Assembly: GCA_034435975.1 (NCBI GenBank)
Contig: DAOTWD010000032.1
Span: forward strand, 1-64,000
Direction of reading: 5' to 3'
Length of the DNA stretch: 64,000 bases
Source: CAKZQX01 sp034435975
GTDB taxonomy: Bacteria > Chloroflexota > Chloroflexia > Chloroflexales > Chloroflexaceae
The translations under genes were made by a program, and so were the position numbers. This document shows, piece by piece, positions 32,914 to 40,251 of the stretch (its first letter is position 1; the number at the start of each line of letters is the position of its first letter). The notes under the pieces are model-generated. The model saw only the letters and a program-made list of their open reading frames with translations. It searched no databases and was not told where the DNA came from.

Positions 32914-34021
32914 AGCGTACCTTCCTTTCAGTGCGTGCTGTATCCACCTCCTGTTTGAGCAAATCCAGCAAACGCAAAGCATTGAGTTGGGCATCAAATT
33001 CACGGGTCACCAGATCCAGCGCCCGTGTGCCCATATCCAGCCGCAGGGTGGGATGTTCGATCAGCCGTCTCAGCGCTGTAACCAGTGCCGATACATCGCC
33101 GGTCGGTATCAGCAACCCGGTCGTGCCGTCTTGCACAATTTCGGGAATAGCCGCGATGCGTGTGGATATAGCTGGTAAACCGGTGGCCCCGGCCTCTGAA
33201 AGTACCATGGGCAAGCAATCGCCATAGGTTGGTAGACAAAAGATGTCGCTATCATAGTACAGTTGTTTGAGCGGCGCACTGTTGGGCTGCATATCGTTAT
33301 AGACAAATAGCCCCGGCTCGGCAGGCAACGTATCGCGTGTCACCAGATGCAACTCGACATGCGGTGAACGCACGACACGGAAGGCCTCGAGCAGCAGCAG
33401 GCCACCTTTGCGCTCAAGATGGCCGCCCACAAACAAAATTTTCACTGGCCCATCGTGGGTGACACGTGGTGTTGGGCGCCGCCACTCACCGGTGTTCACG
33501 CCAGGTGGGATGACAGTTATTTTATCTGTCGGAACTTCATAGTCGTCCACCAAGCTTTGTCTGGCCCACGTACTCCATGTGACCAGTCGTCGTGCAGCTC
33601 GAAAGCAGTCACGATTCATGCGCCACTTGGTATGTTCCAACCAGGCCGGGCCACGTCCGTGGCTATACGCCGCGCCTAACGCGTCGTACTGGAGCGGTGT
33701 CGCGTCTAACGAGACAACACTGGGAATACGCTTGATCCAGCTGGTGGATAGTACGGCCGGCACCTGGGTATGAAAAAACAGTGCATCCAGTTGCGTCCAG
33801 CGCGTCATATCTGCCACCAGTCGCCGGGCGCGCATACCAGCCCGCACTGTCCAATTACTGTTGAAAAGCGGGATATACCTCCCAATCCCCGGTGTTTCCC
33901 ATGGCACCAGTCCCCAGCAGGCTTGAATATCCGGGTCATACGGCACGTTTGTCCGCAGATTGCTGGCATGGGTGATATGGCCTAGAGCCTGCTCAAGAAT
34001 GAACCCGATCCGATAGGTCAT
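32861..34021 (-). CDS. GT4-like glycosyltransferase, paralogue of the 16609 gene
   Basis: 386 aa from the ATG at 34021 (AAGGA about 10 nt upstream). It matches the gene at 16609-17700 along its length (EQALGHITH, FFHTQVPAVL, DATPLQYDALG, WSTWARQSL, IPPGVNTGEW, ILFVGGHLERKGGLLLLEAF). In the C-terminal site the EX7E pair reads DCLPMVLSE, Asp replacing the first Glu. It is the most upstream gene of the minus-strand polysaccharide cluster and overlaps the next glycosyltransferase gene. Confidence 0.9.
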   Translation of the reverse strand: MTYRIGFILEQALGHITHASNLRTNVPYDPDIQACWGLVPWETPGIGRYIPLFNSNWTVRAGMRARRLVADMTRWTQLDALFFHTQVPAVLSTSWIKRIPSVVSLDATPLQYDALGAAYSHGRGPAWLEHTKWRMNRDCFRAARRLVTWSTWARQSLVDDYEVPTDKITVIPPGVNTGEWRRPTPRVTHDGPVKILFVGGHLERKGGLLLLEAFRVVRSPHVELHLVTRDTLPAEPGLFVYNDMQPNSAPLKQLYYDSDIFCLPTYGDCLPMVLSEAGATGLPAISTRIAAIPEIVQDGTTGLLIPTGDVSALVTALRRLIEHPTLRLDMGTRALDLVTREFDAQLNALRLLDLLKQEVDTARTERKVRYGTSAVDGIRGNRPRHG

Positions 34022-34440
34022 GCTGGTTTTTTCCTTGATAGTATTGATAGCATGTACTGTAGACAATAGCCACAGGTATGGCGCACAATCTCAGCGTGAC
34101 GATCACCGTGTTGTGACTCTGCCGCTGACCGATGAACTGGGAAGAGGCACACCAGGTCACATCGGGATTGCTCCTCTACAGTATGTACCATACTGGCGCT
34201 AAATGGGTTACACTCCTCCCTGAGCTGGATGAATATTTTGTAATAGGAACTACTATCCGCTTCCTTGTCATACCACTTTATTTCTTGACAAACTTAACTC
34301 AAAATGTTACCATTTTGAGCATGAACGGGCAAAACACCACCATACCGATCCAGATGCCACAGCCACTATGATCACTGTGCAGGACACTGCAAGGTAGTGT
34401 ATACTAAGCCCGAATTTTTTTCTCTAGCGTAGGGAGTACT
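34022..34440. other. Divergent intergenic region between polysaccharide cluster and cysI
   Basis: It holds the cysI promoter/operator (34285-34319). A minus-strand TTGTCT-17-TACTAT (34038-34066) could serve the leftward glycosyltransferase gene, but its start point would leave almost no room for the ribosome site. Another TATACT box is at 34400-34405. Confidence 0.45.
34285..34319 (+). promoter_or_regulatory. cysI promoter overlapped by a perfect palindromic operator
   Basis: -35 TTGACA (34285-34290), a 17-nt spacer and -10 TACCAT (34308-34313). The perfect palindrome CTCAAAATG-TTAC-CATTTTGAG (34298-34319) covers the spacer and the -10, the position expected for a repressor. A dimeric regulator of sulfur assimilation is the natural guess, but none is encoded nearby. 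Confidence 0.65.
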
Positions 34441-36156
34441 ATGCATACTGAGACACCACCGGATGGAGATACGTTGTCGAAAGTTGAGCAGATCAAAGTC
34501 AAAAACGATGGGTTAGGTGGGCTGCTCTTTGAAGAAATTCTAGATGCAACCACCGATCATATCTCAGAGGATGCCTATCAACTGCTGAAGTTTCACGGCA
34601 GCTATCAGCAGGATGACCGTGATCTGCGTAAGGAGCGTAAAAAGCAGGGCCTGGATCGTGCCTGGCAATTTATGGTGCGTACCAAAACGCCTGGAGGTCG
34701 CTTGACTGCCGAGCAGTATGTACTGGCGGATGAACTGGCGACGCGGTATGCTAATAATACGCTGCGTATTACCACGCGCCAGGCCTTTCAGTTTCATGGT
34801 GTTGGAAAGGCAAATCTAAAACCGCTGATTCGGGCGTTGAACGGGCGCTGGATAACGACCTATGGATCCTGCGGTGATGTGGCACGCAACACACTCACAT
34901 GCCCCGTGGCCGATCTGCTGCCCGGCAACACCTTTGACTATCAGGCACTGGCCCGAAAAGTGAGCGACCGCTTCTTGCCTGAATCGACGGCTTACTATGA
35001 ACTCTGGCTCGATGGCGAGAAAGTGTTGGCCGATGGGAACGTGGTAAAGGTTGAACGCAATCGCCACGAGTCATTTTATGGCCCGAACTATTTGCCACGC
35101 AAGCATAAGATCGGCATTGGTCTACCTCATGACAACTGTATTGACCTCTTTACCCACGATCTGGCGCTGGAGGCAGTGATTGCCAGCGATGGAATACTCG
35201 GAGGCTTTAACCTGGTGGCAGGTGGCGGGTTGGGAAGCACCCATGGTAAAGCTGAGACCTTTCCCCGTCTGGGCGATCGCATCGGATTTTTGCCACCAGA
35301 TAGAGCGCTGGCGGTATTGGAAGCTGCGACGGCTATTTACCGTGACTATGGCGACCGCACGAACCGGCGGCATGCACGCCTGAAGTATGTGCTTGAAGAT
35401 CGGGGGGTCGCCTGGTTTCAGCAGGAGTTAGGTCGGCGATTGGGTGAGCCGCTGGCACCACCCGCTGCAGTGCCCCGGTACGGCGTTACGGATCATCTGG
35501 GCTGGCAGCAGCAGGCCGATGGGCGCTGGCTGGTGGGTATCTGGATCGAGAATGGGCGCATTAAGGATACACCGCACGACCAGAGTAAACGTGGCCTGCG
35601 GGCGATCATAGAGGAGTTTCAGCCTGAAATCCGCCTGACAGCGCACCAGAATATCGTCCTGGCGAATATCACAGCGAAGGATAAGCCGCGGGTTGAGTCG
35701 TTGCTGGCATACTACCAACTGGCGACGAGTGATGGCCAGGCCACCGGGAGGGGAACACTCAGCCGGTTGCGACGCTATGCAATGGCTTGTCCCGCAATGC
35801 CCACCTGTGGGCTGGCCGTGGCTGAGAGCGAACGGTTTTTACCAGACGTTATCAGTGCGCTGGAACAACGCGGCTACGGCAATGATCGGGTCTGGATTCG
35901 CATGAGCGGATGCCCAAACGCCTGCTCGCGTCCACCCACCGCCGAGATTGGCATCATCGGGCGTAGCTCTGGTTTGTATAATGTCTATGTCGGTGGCAGC
36001 TTTGAAGGTACACGACTTGCACAGCTCTATCGTGAACACGTCCGCGCTGATGTCCTGGTCGATCTCTTGGCAAATGTTCTCGATCGGTGGAAGCGGGAAC
36101 GGGCCGAGGGTGAATCCTTTGGCGACTGGGCGGCACGCGCGCTCTGTGGAGCGTAG
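34441..36156 (+). CDS. cysI: Assimilatory sulfite reductase, siroheme/4Fe-4S subunit
   Basis: 571 aa, the length of CysI. It has two ferredoxin-like nitrite/sulfite reductase half domains, RITTRQAFQFHGVGK (about 111-125) in the first, and the siroheme/4Fe-4S ligands Cys450, Cys456, Cys491 and Cys495 (C-x5-C and C-x3-C, in CPAMPTC and SGCPNAC). It reduces sulfite to sulfide with six electrons in the cytoplasm. No flavoprotein subunit (CysJ) is nearby, so electrons may come from ferredoxin; an FprA-like ferredoxin reductase is encoded at 51162-52571. GGGAG precedes the ATG. It works with the APS reductase at 36832. Confidence 0.95.
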   Translation: MHTETPPDGDTLSKVEQIKVKNDGLGGLLFEEILDATTDHISEDAYQLLKFHGSYQQDDRDLRKERKKQGLDRAWQFMVRTKTPGGRLTAEQYVLADELATRYANNTLRITTRQAFQFHGVGKANLKPLIRALNGRWITTYGSCGDVARNTLTCPVADLLPGNTFDYQALARKVSDRFLPESTAYYELWLDGEKVLADGNVVKVERNRHESFYGPNYLPRKHKIGIGLPHDNCIDLFTHDLALEAVIASDGILGGFNLVAGGGLGSTHGKAETFPRLGDRIGFLPPDRALAVLEAATAIYRDYGDRTNRRHARLKYVLEDRGVAWFQQELGRRLGEPLAPPAAVPRYGVTDHLGWQQQADGRWLVGIWIENGRIKDTPHDQSKRGLRAIIEEFQPEIRLTAHQNIVLANITAKDKPRVESLLAYYQLATSDGQATGRGTLSRLRRYAMACPAMPTCGLAVAESERFLPDVISALEQRGYGNDRVWIRMSGCPNACSRPPTAEIGIIGRSSGLYNVYVGGSFEGTRLAQLYREHVRADVLVDLLANVLDRWKRERAEGESFGDWAARALCGA

Positions 36157-36230
36157 CAGTAGAGATGGTGGAACTTGCAACCTGTTATGGGTGAGAAAGA
36201 GGGGCTCTGTCTCTGCCTGGAGTCGCTGCA

Positions 36231-36340
36231 TTTCGGATCGTTGTGGCCGCGAAGCTGTCCCAAATGGGACGAAACAAAGGAGGGGCGGAAGACCGCAGGC
36301 ACCGCGCCCCCTGTCGCAGGTATTACCTGAACCGTTATGA
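36231..36340 (+). repeat. Dispersed element, copy related to 53201-53310
   Basis: It shares TCGG(A/C)TC(G/A)TTGTGGC, CCCAA(A/T)(A/T)GG and a GAC/GCCGCAG block with 53201-53310 in the same order. It ends CCTGAACCGTTAT, a variant of the family end motif. Confidence 0.6.
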
Positions 36341-36364
36341 AATATCATTGCAAATATGTAATAG

Positions 36365-36396
36365 ATAGGAGATAGGAGATAGGAGATAGGAGATAG
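36365..36396 (+). repeat. Heptamer microsatellite (ATAGGAG)n
   Basis: Four to five consecutive copies of ATAGGAG with partial units at the ends. It is prone to slippage and lies in non-coding DNA. Confidence 0.85.
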
Positions 36397-36482
36397 AGAA
36401 AGTGTCTGTTGAAGCACTGCACCATTTCCTATTTCCTCGCTCCTATCCTCTCGTGCTAGCGACTATTTCATAGTGCTCAAAT

Positions 36483-36655
36483 GAGACTTCATCGCGGCCG
36501 GGGTTTCGGGGCCTGGCGAGAAGAGAGAAGAGGGAAGAGAGGAGCGAGAAGAGAGAAGAGAAGAGCGAGAACCGTCTATCCTCCCTCCTCTTCCCTCACT
36601 CCCCTTCTTTCACTCCTCGCTCCTCTCCTCTCGCTCCTCCCTCGGAAGGGGTGAA
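36483..36655 (-). repeat. Dispersed purine/pyrimidine repeat, copy 2 (long)
   Basis: It begins GAGACTTCATCGCGGCCGGG, passes through long GAGAAGAGAGAAGAG-type purine tracts, switches to CTCCTCTTCCCTC-type pyrimidine tracts and ends CTCCCTCGGAAGGGG. It is the inverted counterpart of 11385-11475, expanded in the middle. The purine and pyrimidine halves can pair with each other. Confidence 0.75.
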
Positions 36656-36831
36656 GTCACATCGGGCCTTCCTACCCATGGGATGTCTTGTTGGAGGAAT
36701 AGGGAACAATTCCTGGTGACGTTGTATAGGCGACCGGCATTGCGTATATTGAGTGCGTTGAGGCACGGGCATAAACAACAGACGATGGTCTGTCGTTATG
36801 TCCGTTTTATTTTGGGAGGACGAGGTTTTGT

Positions 36832-37554
36832 ATGAGATCACTGATAGCAGCGGATGACATCGCCCAGATCTGGACTGAAGATCATATAGGTGAGCTGAAC
36901 GAACGATTCAGTGCATGTGCAACCGAGGTACTGCTTGACTGGGCAACTGCTCGATTTGGTCAGGACATCGTGCTAACCTGTAGCTTTGGTGGCCCATCCG
37001 GTATGGTTCTCCTTGATATGGTGGCACGCCTGGAACGTGATACGCCGGTCATTTTCCTGGACACGGATTTACTCTTTCCCGAAACCTATACGCTGGCCGA
37101 GGCTGCCGCTCAACGGTACGGGGTCACCATCCAACGTCAGCGTCCAGCGCTGACCCTGGATGCGCAGGACAGGATGGAGGGATCACGTCTCTACGAGCGT
37201 GATCCGGATCGTTGTTGCGGCATCCGCAAGGTGGCACCGCTGGCTGAGGCATTGCGCCCCTATCAAGCCTGGATCAGCGGCATTCGCCGTGATCAGGCGC
37301 AGAGCCGGGCTGCAACGCCACTGATCCAGTGGAATGCACGCTACAATCTGCTCAAAATCAATCCGCTAGCCTTCTGGACTGATCGTGATGTCTGGCATTA
37401 TATTCATAGCCATGATGTACCCTACAACCCACTGCTGGATCAAGGCTACCCTAGCCTGGGCTGTATGCCCTGTACGCGCCCGGCCAGTCCACAGTCACCT
37501 CGTGCAGGCCGTTGGAACGGTTTTGCCAAAACGGAGTGCGGCATTCACGTATGA
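36832..37554 (+). CDS. cysH: APS reductase (phosphoadenylyl-sulfate reductase family)
   Basis: 240 aa. LTCSFGGPSGMVLLDM (about 48-63) is the PP-loop; FLDTDLLFPET follows. The 4Fe-4S signature CC...CxxC is present (Cys128-Cys129 in CCGIRK, Cys211 and Cys214 in CMPCTRP), which marks reductases that use APS rather than PAPS. The catalytic cysteine is Cys236 in the C-terminal ECGIH. It makes sulfite for the sulfite reductase encoded upstream. GAGG lies 6-7 nt before the ATG. ATP sulfurylase is not in the window. Confidence 0.95.
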   Translation: MRSLIAADDIAQIWTEDHIGELNERFSACATEVLLDWATARFGQDIVLTCSFGGPSGMVLLDMVARLERDTPVIFLDTDLLFPETYTLAEAAAQRYGVTIQRQRPALTLDAQDRMEGSRLYERDPDRCCGIRKVAPLAEALRPYQAWISGIRRDQAQSRAATPLIQWNARYNLLKINPLAFWTDRDVWHYIHSHDVPYNPLLDQGYPSLGCMPCTRPASPQSPRAGRWNGFAKTECGIHV

Positions 37555-37592
37555 GCTATGGCTAGTGATTGACCGCCGTGATGGTGAAGAAT

Positions 37593-37613
37593 AGGAGGGC
37601 GGAACGAGGTTCG
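37593..37613 (+). terminator. Hairpin downstream of cysH
   Basis: AGGGCGGAAC and GTTCGCCCT pair with one bulged G around GAG, 40 nt after the cysH stop. No U-run follows, so intrinsic termination is uncertain. Confidence 0.4.
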
Positions 37614-37718
37614 CCCTTCCCATAGTATCATCAACGACAGGCATCGTTTCGCCCTTCTCTGTATAATGTGGCTAAGGTTCCATCACATACGCATACGGTA
37701 GTGCCAGTACATAGTCCG

Positions 37719-38144
37719 TTATTCAGCTGCGAACGGCCCGATCTGCTGCTCAAGGCGGACTAATTCGGCATAGAAGCCCGCAAAATTCTCGACACCACTG
37801 AGCATCGCTACCTTCTGCTGATCACGTGCATCCGGATCCAGGAGTGCCCGATACGTCTGTAATCCCTGATCCATCGCCGCCAGAAATGCTTGATGCACCG
37901 CCTGACAGACTGGTGGTACCGATAATTGCTGTGCCGTGTCGCGAATAGCCTCTAGCCGCGTCGCAAGGGGCAATACCGGTGGTGGCTGATTTTCCTCACC
38001 CGTAGCTTCTGCTTTGAATGCATGCGATGCATGCTGGCTTTCAGTATGCCACAGCTTTAACAGTGCCGTCGCTGCGCCTAGATAGGCGACAATCATCGGA
38101 TCAGTCGGTTGATCCGGTTGATCGGATCGAGCCATCGACACCAT
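37719..38144 (-). CDS. Conserved-looking hypothetical protein, helical, 141 aa
   Basis: Soluble and mostly helical, with an acidic C-terminus and a proline patch (NQPPPVLP) near residue 53. GAAGGA 7 nt before the ATG supports the start. It lies 11 nt after the stop of the PH-domain membrane protein gene on the same strand, so the two likely form an operon. I recognise no family or catalytic motif; a structural or regulatory partner of the membrane protein is possible. Confidence 0.7.
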   Translation of the reverse strand: MVSMARSDQPDQPTDPMIVAYLGAATALLKLWHTESQHASHAFKAEATGEENQPPPVLPLATRLEAIRDTAQQLSVPPVCQAVHQAFLAAMDQGLQTYRALLDPDARDQQKVAMLSGVENFAGFYAELVRLEQQIGPFAAE

Positions 38145-38155
38145 ACGGTTTCCTT

Positions 38156-38734
38156 CTATCGCAATTCTCCTGCGCGCTCAGTCATTCCCTCCTCCGTCAT
38201 AGCACGGAGTGCATGCTGGCTACGCTTATCGTTGAGTGCTTCCATAAAGGCACGCGGACGGGCCGGGCTAATGATCAGAGAGGTTGTCCTCTGCCGTGCC
38301 ACGGCCACCAGTCGCTCACGGTTGGTAGCGAGAAAGAACGCCTCGCCGTAGGGATCGAGACGGAATGGCCCTTGGTAGCCAAACACGCCTGGATTGAAGG
38401 CAAAGCGTAGTCCGGCACGAGGCATACCGGCCAGCGCTGGTGCCAAAGAAACCCCCGTGATTCGCGTAAAAGGGATGTCAAGCGTGCGCCACCAGCGCCG
38501 CTGAATGCGCAGTCGATCATCTTCAACGATATATGCGAGTGGTTGTGCCGCATAGGCCAGCAGTAGAAACAGAGCGATAGACACCGCCACAGCAGTCGGA
38601 ATCAATAGTCCACCCCACCGCAGATTACTCAAATAGGCAAACAGGAGCGGCAGCGTGAGCAACCCGCCCAGATAAGCGATGCCAATCGTAATCCGTTCCG
38701 CATAACTATCGAGTGGGGCAATCTCAAATTTCAT
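38156..38734 (-). CDS. Membrane protein with bacterial PH-like domain
   Basis: 192 aa. Two transmembrane helices (about 15-37 and 41-63) are followed by a bacterial PH-like fold: YIVEDDRLRIQRRWWRTLDIPFTRITGVSL (about 68-97), then FRLDPYGEAFFLATNRERLVAV and IISPARPRAFMEAL. This is the pattern of YdbT/bPH-type proteins that sit on the cytoplasmic membrane. Function unknown. It is co-directional with the 141-aa gene. Confidence 0.8.
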   Translation of the reverse strand: MKFEIAPLDSYAERITIGIAYLGGLLTLPLLFAYLSNLRWGGLLIPTAVAVSIALFLLLAYAAQPLAYIVEDDRLRIQRRWWRTLDIPFTRITGVSLAPALAGMPRAGLRFAFNPGVFGYQGPFRLDPYGEAFFLATNRERLVAVARQRTTSLIISPARPRAFMEALNDKRSQHALRAMTEEGMTERAGELR

Positions 38735-38798
38735 ACCTTCAGCAACCAGGAAAAAAGGTTTGTTCGAGCGATCGTGCCTGTCCGGTCATAGTACGTCT

Positions 38799-38828
38799 TT
38801 GACGTTAAACCAGCATTTCCATTATAAT
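38799..38828 (+). promoter_or_regulatory. Promoter TTGACG-18-TATAAT upstream of the hydrolase-fold gene
   Basis: -35 TTGACG (38799-38804) and -10 TATAAT (38823-38828), 18 nt apart, about 150 nt before the GTG start at 38982. The leader contains a small perfect hairpin TACCGG-CAAAA-CCGGTA near 38870. Confidence 0.6.
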
Positions 38829-38981
38829 CTATATTTAGGAGAGGGTGGTATGGGTAGACCAATTTTATCCTACCGGCAAAACCGGTAACGCATGCGGTCA
38901 CATCAAATGAAGCAGGAATTTCAAACGTGAACGAAGTGTACGTTTGAGTACATTTGAACACATAGAAAGTAGCAGAACACG

Positions 38982-39851
38982 GTGTCAATCTTTAATCCAC
39001 TGCCGGTTGAGCCAGCTTTTTTTAGCTGGCGTGGGCACCAGATCGCCAGCTATAGTGCTGGTGCCGGGCCAAAGGTATTGCTTCTTCACAGTATCAACGC
39101 TGCGGCATCAGCTTTTGAGATGCGCAAACCTTTTGTGCAACTTCAGGATACCTTTCATACACACGCCATTGATCTGCTGGGGTATGGACGATCCGATCGC
39201 CCCGCTCGCACCTACGTTGCCGGTGACTATGTTGATCTGATTGCGCACACCCTGCAACAGATGGGATCCGGCACAACACTCATTGCCAGTTCACTCAGTG
39301 CCGCGTATGCGGTGCGGGCCACGCGCCAGAATTCCGAACTGGTACAGGCGCTGGTGCTGGTTTGTCCGGCAGGGATCGAGCAACTGGCTCAACCCCCTGG
39401 TGCAGCGAACTGGATTGCCTATCGCAGTGTCCGTGGTGCCCCTGGTCGATTGATCTTTGGCGCACTGACGACGCGCCGTGCTGTACGCTTTTTCCTTGAA
39501 CGGGAGGGCTATGCCCGGCGCAGTAGTGTTACCCCAGACACGCTGGAGGGGTTTTATCAGGCCACGCAGCACCCTGGTGCTAGATATGCGCCTCTGTGCT
39601 TTGTGACCGGATTACTCAACTGCAATATTGTCGATGACTTTGCCGCCCTGACTCAACCTATCCTCATCGTGTGGGGTCGTCAGGCAACGACGACCCCAGT
39701 GCGCCAGGCCGATGCGTTCCTGGCGCGTAACTCTCAGGCGAAGCTATGTGTAGTCGATAACGCATCGTTGCTGGTTCAGGACGAACAACCCGAGATGTTC
39801 AATGGATTGGTACGTGAGTTTCTGACGGTGCCGGCCCTTGAGTCAACGTAG
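38982..39851 (+). CDS. Alpha/beta-hydrolase-fold protein with incomplete catalytic triad
   Basis: 289 aa, GTG start (MSIFNPLPVE). The fold is clear: VLLLHSINAAASAFE (oxyanion loop), AIDLLGYGRSDRPA, nucleophile elbow IASSLSAAYA with Ser104, and PILIVWGRQATTTP and QAKLCVVDNASLLVQDEQPE for the acid and base strands. At the usual Asp position there is Ala235, and at the usual His position (GH) there is Ser262. A normal Ser-Asp-His triad is therefore absent, and hydrolase activity is doubtful; a binding or chaperone-like role is possible. It ends tail-to-tail with the zinc-finger gene (9-nt overlap). Confidence 0.85.
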   Translation: MSIFNPLPVEPAFFSWRGHQIASYSAGAGPKVLLLHSINAAASAFEMRKPFVQLQDTFHTHAIDLLGYGRSDRPARTYVAGDYVDLIAHTLQQMGSGTTLIASSLSAAYAVRATRQNSELVQALVLVCPAGIEQLAQPPGAANWIAYRSVRGAPGRLIFGALTTRRAVRFFLEREGYARRSSVTPDTLEGFYQATQHPGARYAPLCFVTGLLNCNIVDDFAALTQPILIVWGRQATTTPVRQADAFLARNSQAKLCVVDNASLLVQDEQPEMFNGLVREFLTVPALEST

Positions 39852-40055
39852 TTCGCGCAGCTCAATCGGGTCTTCACGTGGTTCACAGACGCCACAAAAG
39901 AGCGCTCTGGCAGTGACAATGGCTTTGTGGATGTTCTTCTGGTCACGATAGAGCGCCACAATATGTGGCATTTCCTGTGCATGATCCCGACATACAGCAC
40001 GCCCACAAAAAATACATGTACCATGCGCCGGACGTTCACAGTGCCAGCAGTTCAT
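39843..40055 (-). CDS. Small zinc-finger protein (B-box-like), 70 aa
   Basis: From the ATG at 40055 (AGAGGA 6 nt upstream) the protein starts MNCWHCERPAHGTCIFCGRA, then VCRDHAQEMPH and later FCGVCEP. The Cys/His spacing (CxxC..H..CxxC..CxxH, plus a final CxxC) can bind one or two zinc ions. It resembles short zinc-ribbon/B-box-like proteins in bacteria; function unknown. The stop overlaps the end of the convergent hydrolase-fold gene. Confidence 0.75.
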   Translation of the reverse strand: MNCWHCERPAHGTCIFCGRAVCRDHAQEMPHIVALYRDQKNIHKAIVTARALFCGVCEPREDPIELRELR

Positions 40056-40130
40056 ACTATTCCTCTTATAATCACATTCGTAGCGGTTCTGGTACCAGGC
40101 AGTCAATCAGACCACCAATCGTTCCACGCC

Positions 40131-40155
40131 GGTGCCGACGCAGAACGTCGGCACC
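40131..40155. terminator. Perfect 10-bp hairpin downstream of the DUF11 gene
   Basis: GGTGCCGACG-CAGAA-CGTCGGCACC, about 97 nt past the stop of the leftward surface-protein gene. Strong stem but no U-run. Confidence 0.45.
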
Positions 40156-40251
40156 AGAGCATTTGCAACAACTAGGACGATGCGAATCTTTCCAGTGGTA
40201 TGAACGCAATCTCTCTGAATCGGTACCAGTTCCTGACACTCCCACCATTAC

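Larger units (their letters stand above)
36157..36831. other. 675-nt repeat-filled gap between cysI and cysH
   Basis: It contains an element ending at 36340, a heptamer microsatellite (36365-36396) and a long purine-then-pyrimidine repeat (36483-36655). No gene is supported. It interrupts what would otherwise be a compact sulfur operon. Confidence 0.6.

Noticed and set aside
34038..34066. TTGTCT-17-TACTAT as promoter of the 32861-34021 gene
   Set aside because: Its start point would fall beside or inside the ribosome site, leaving no usable leader.
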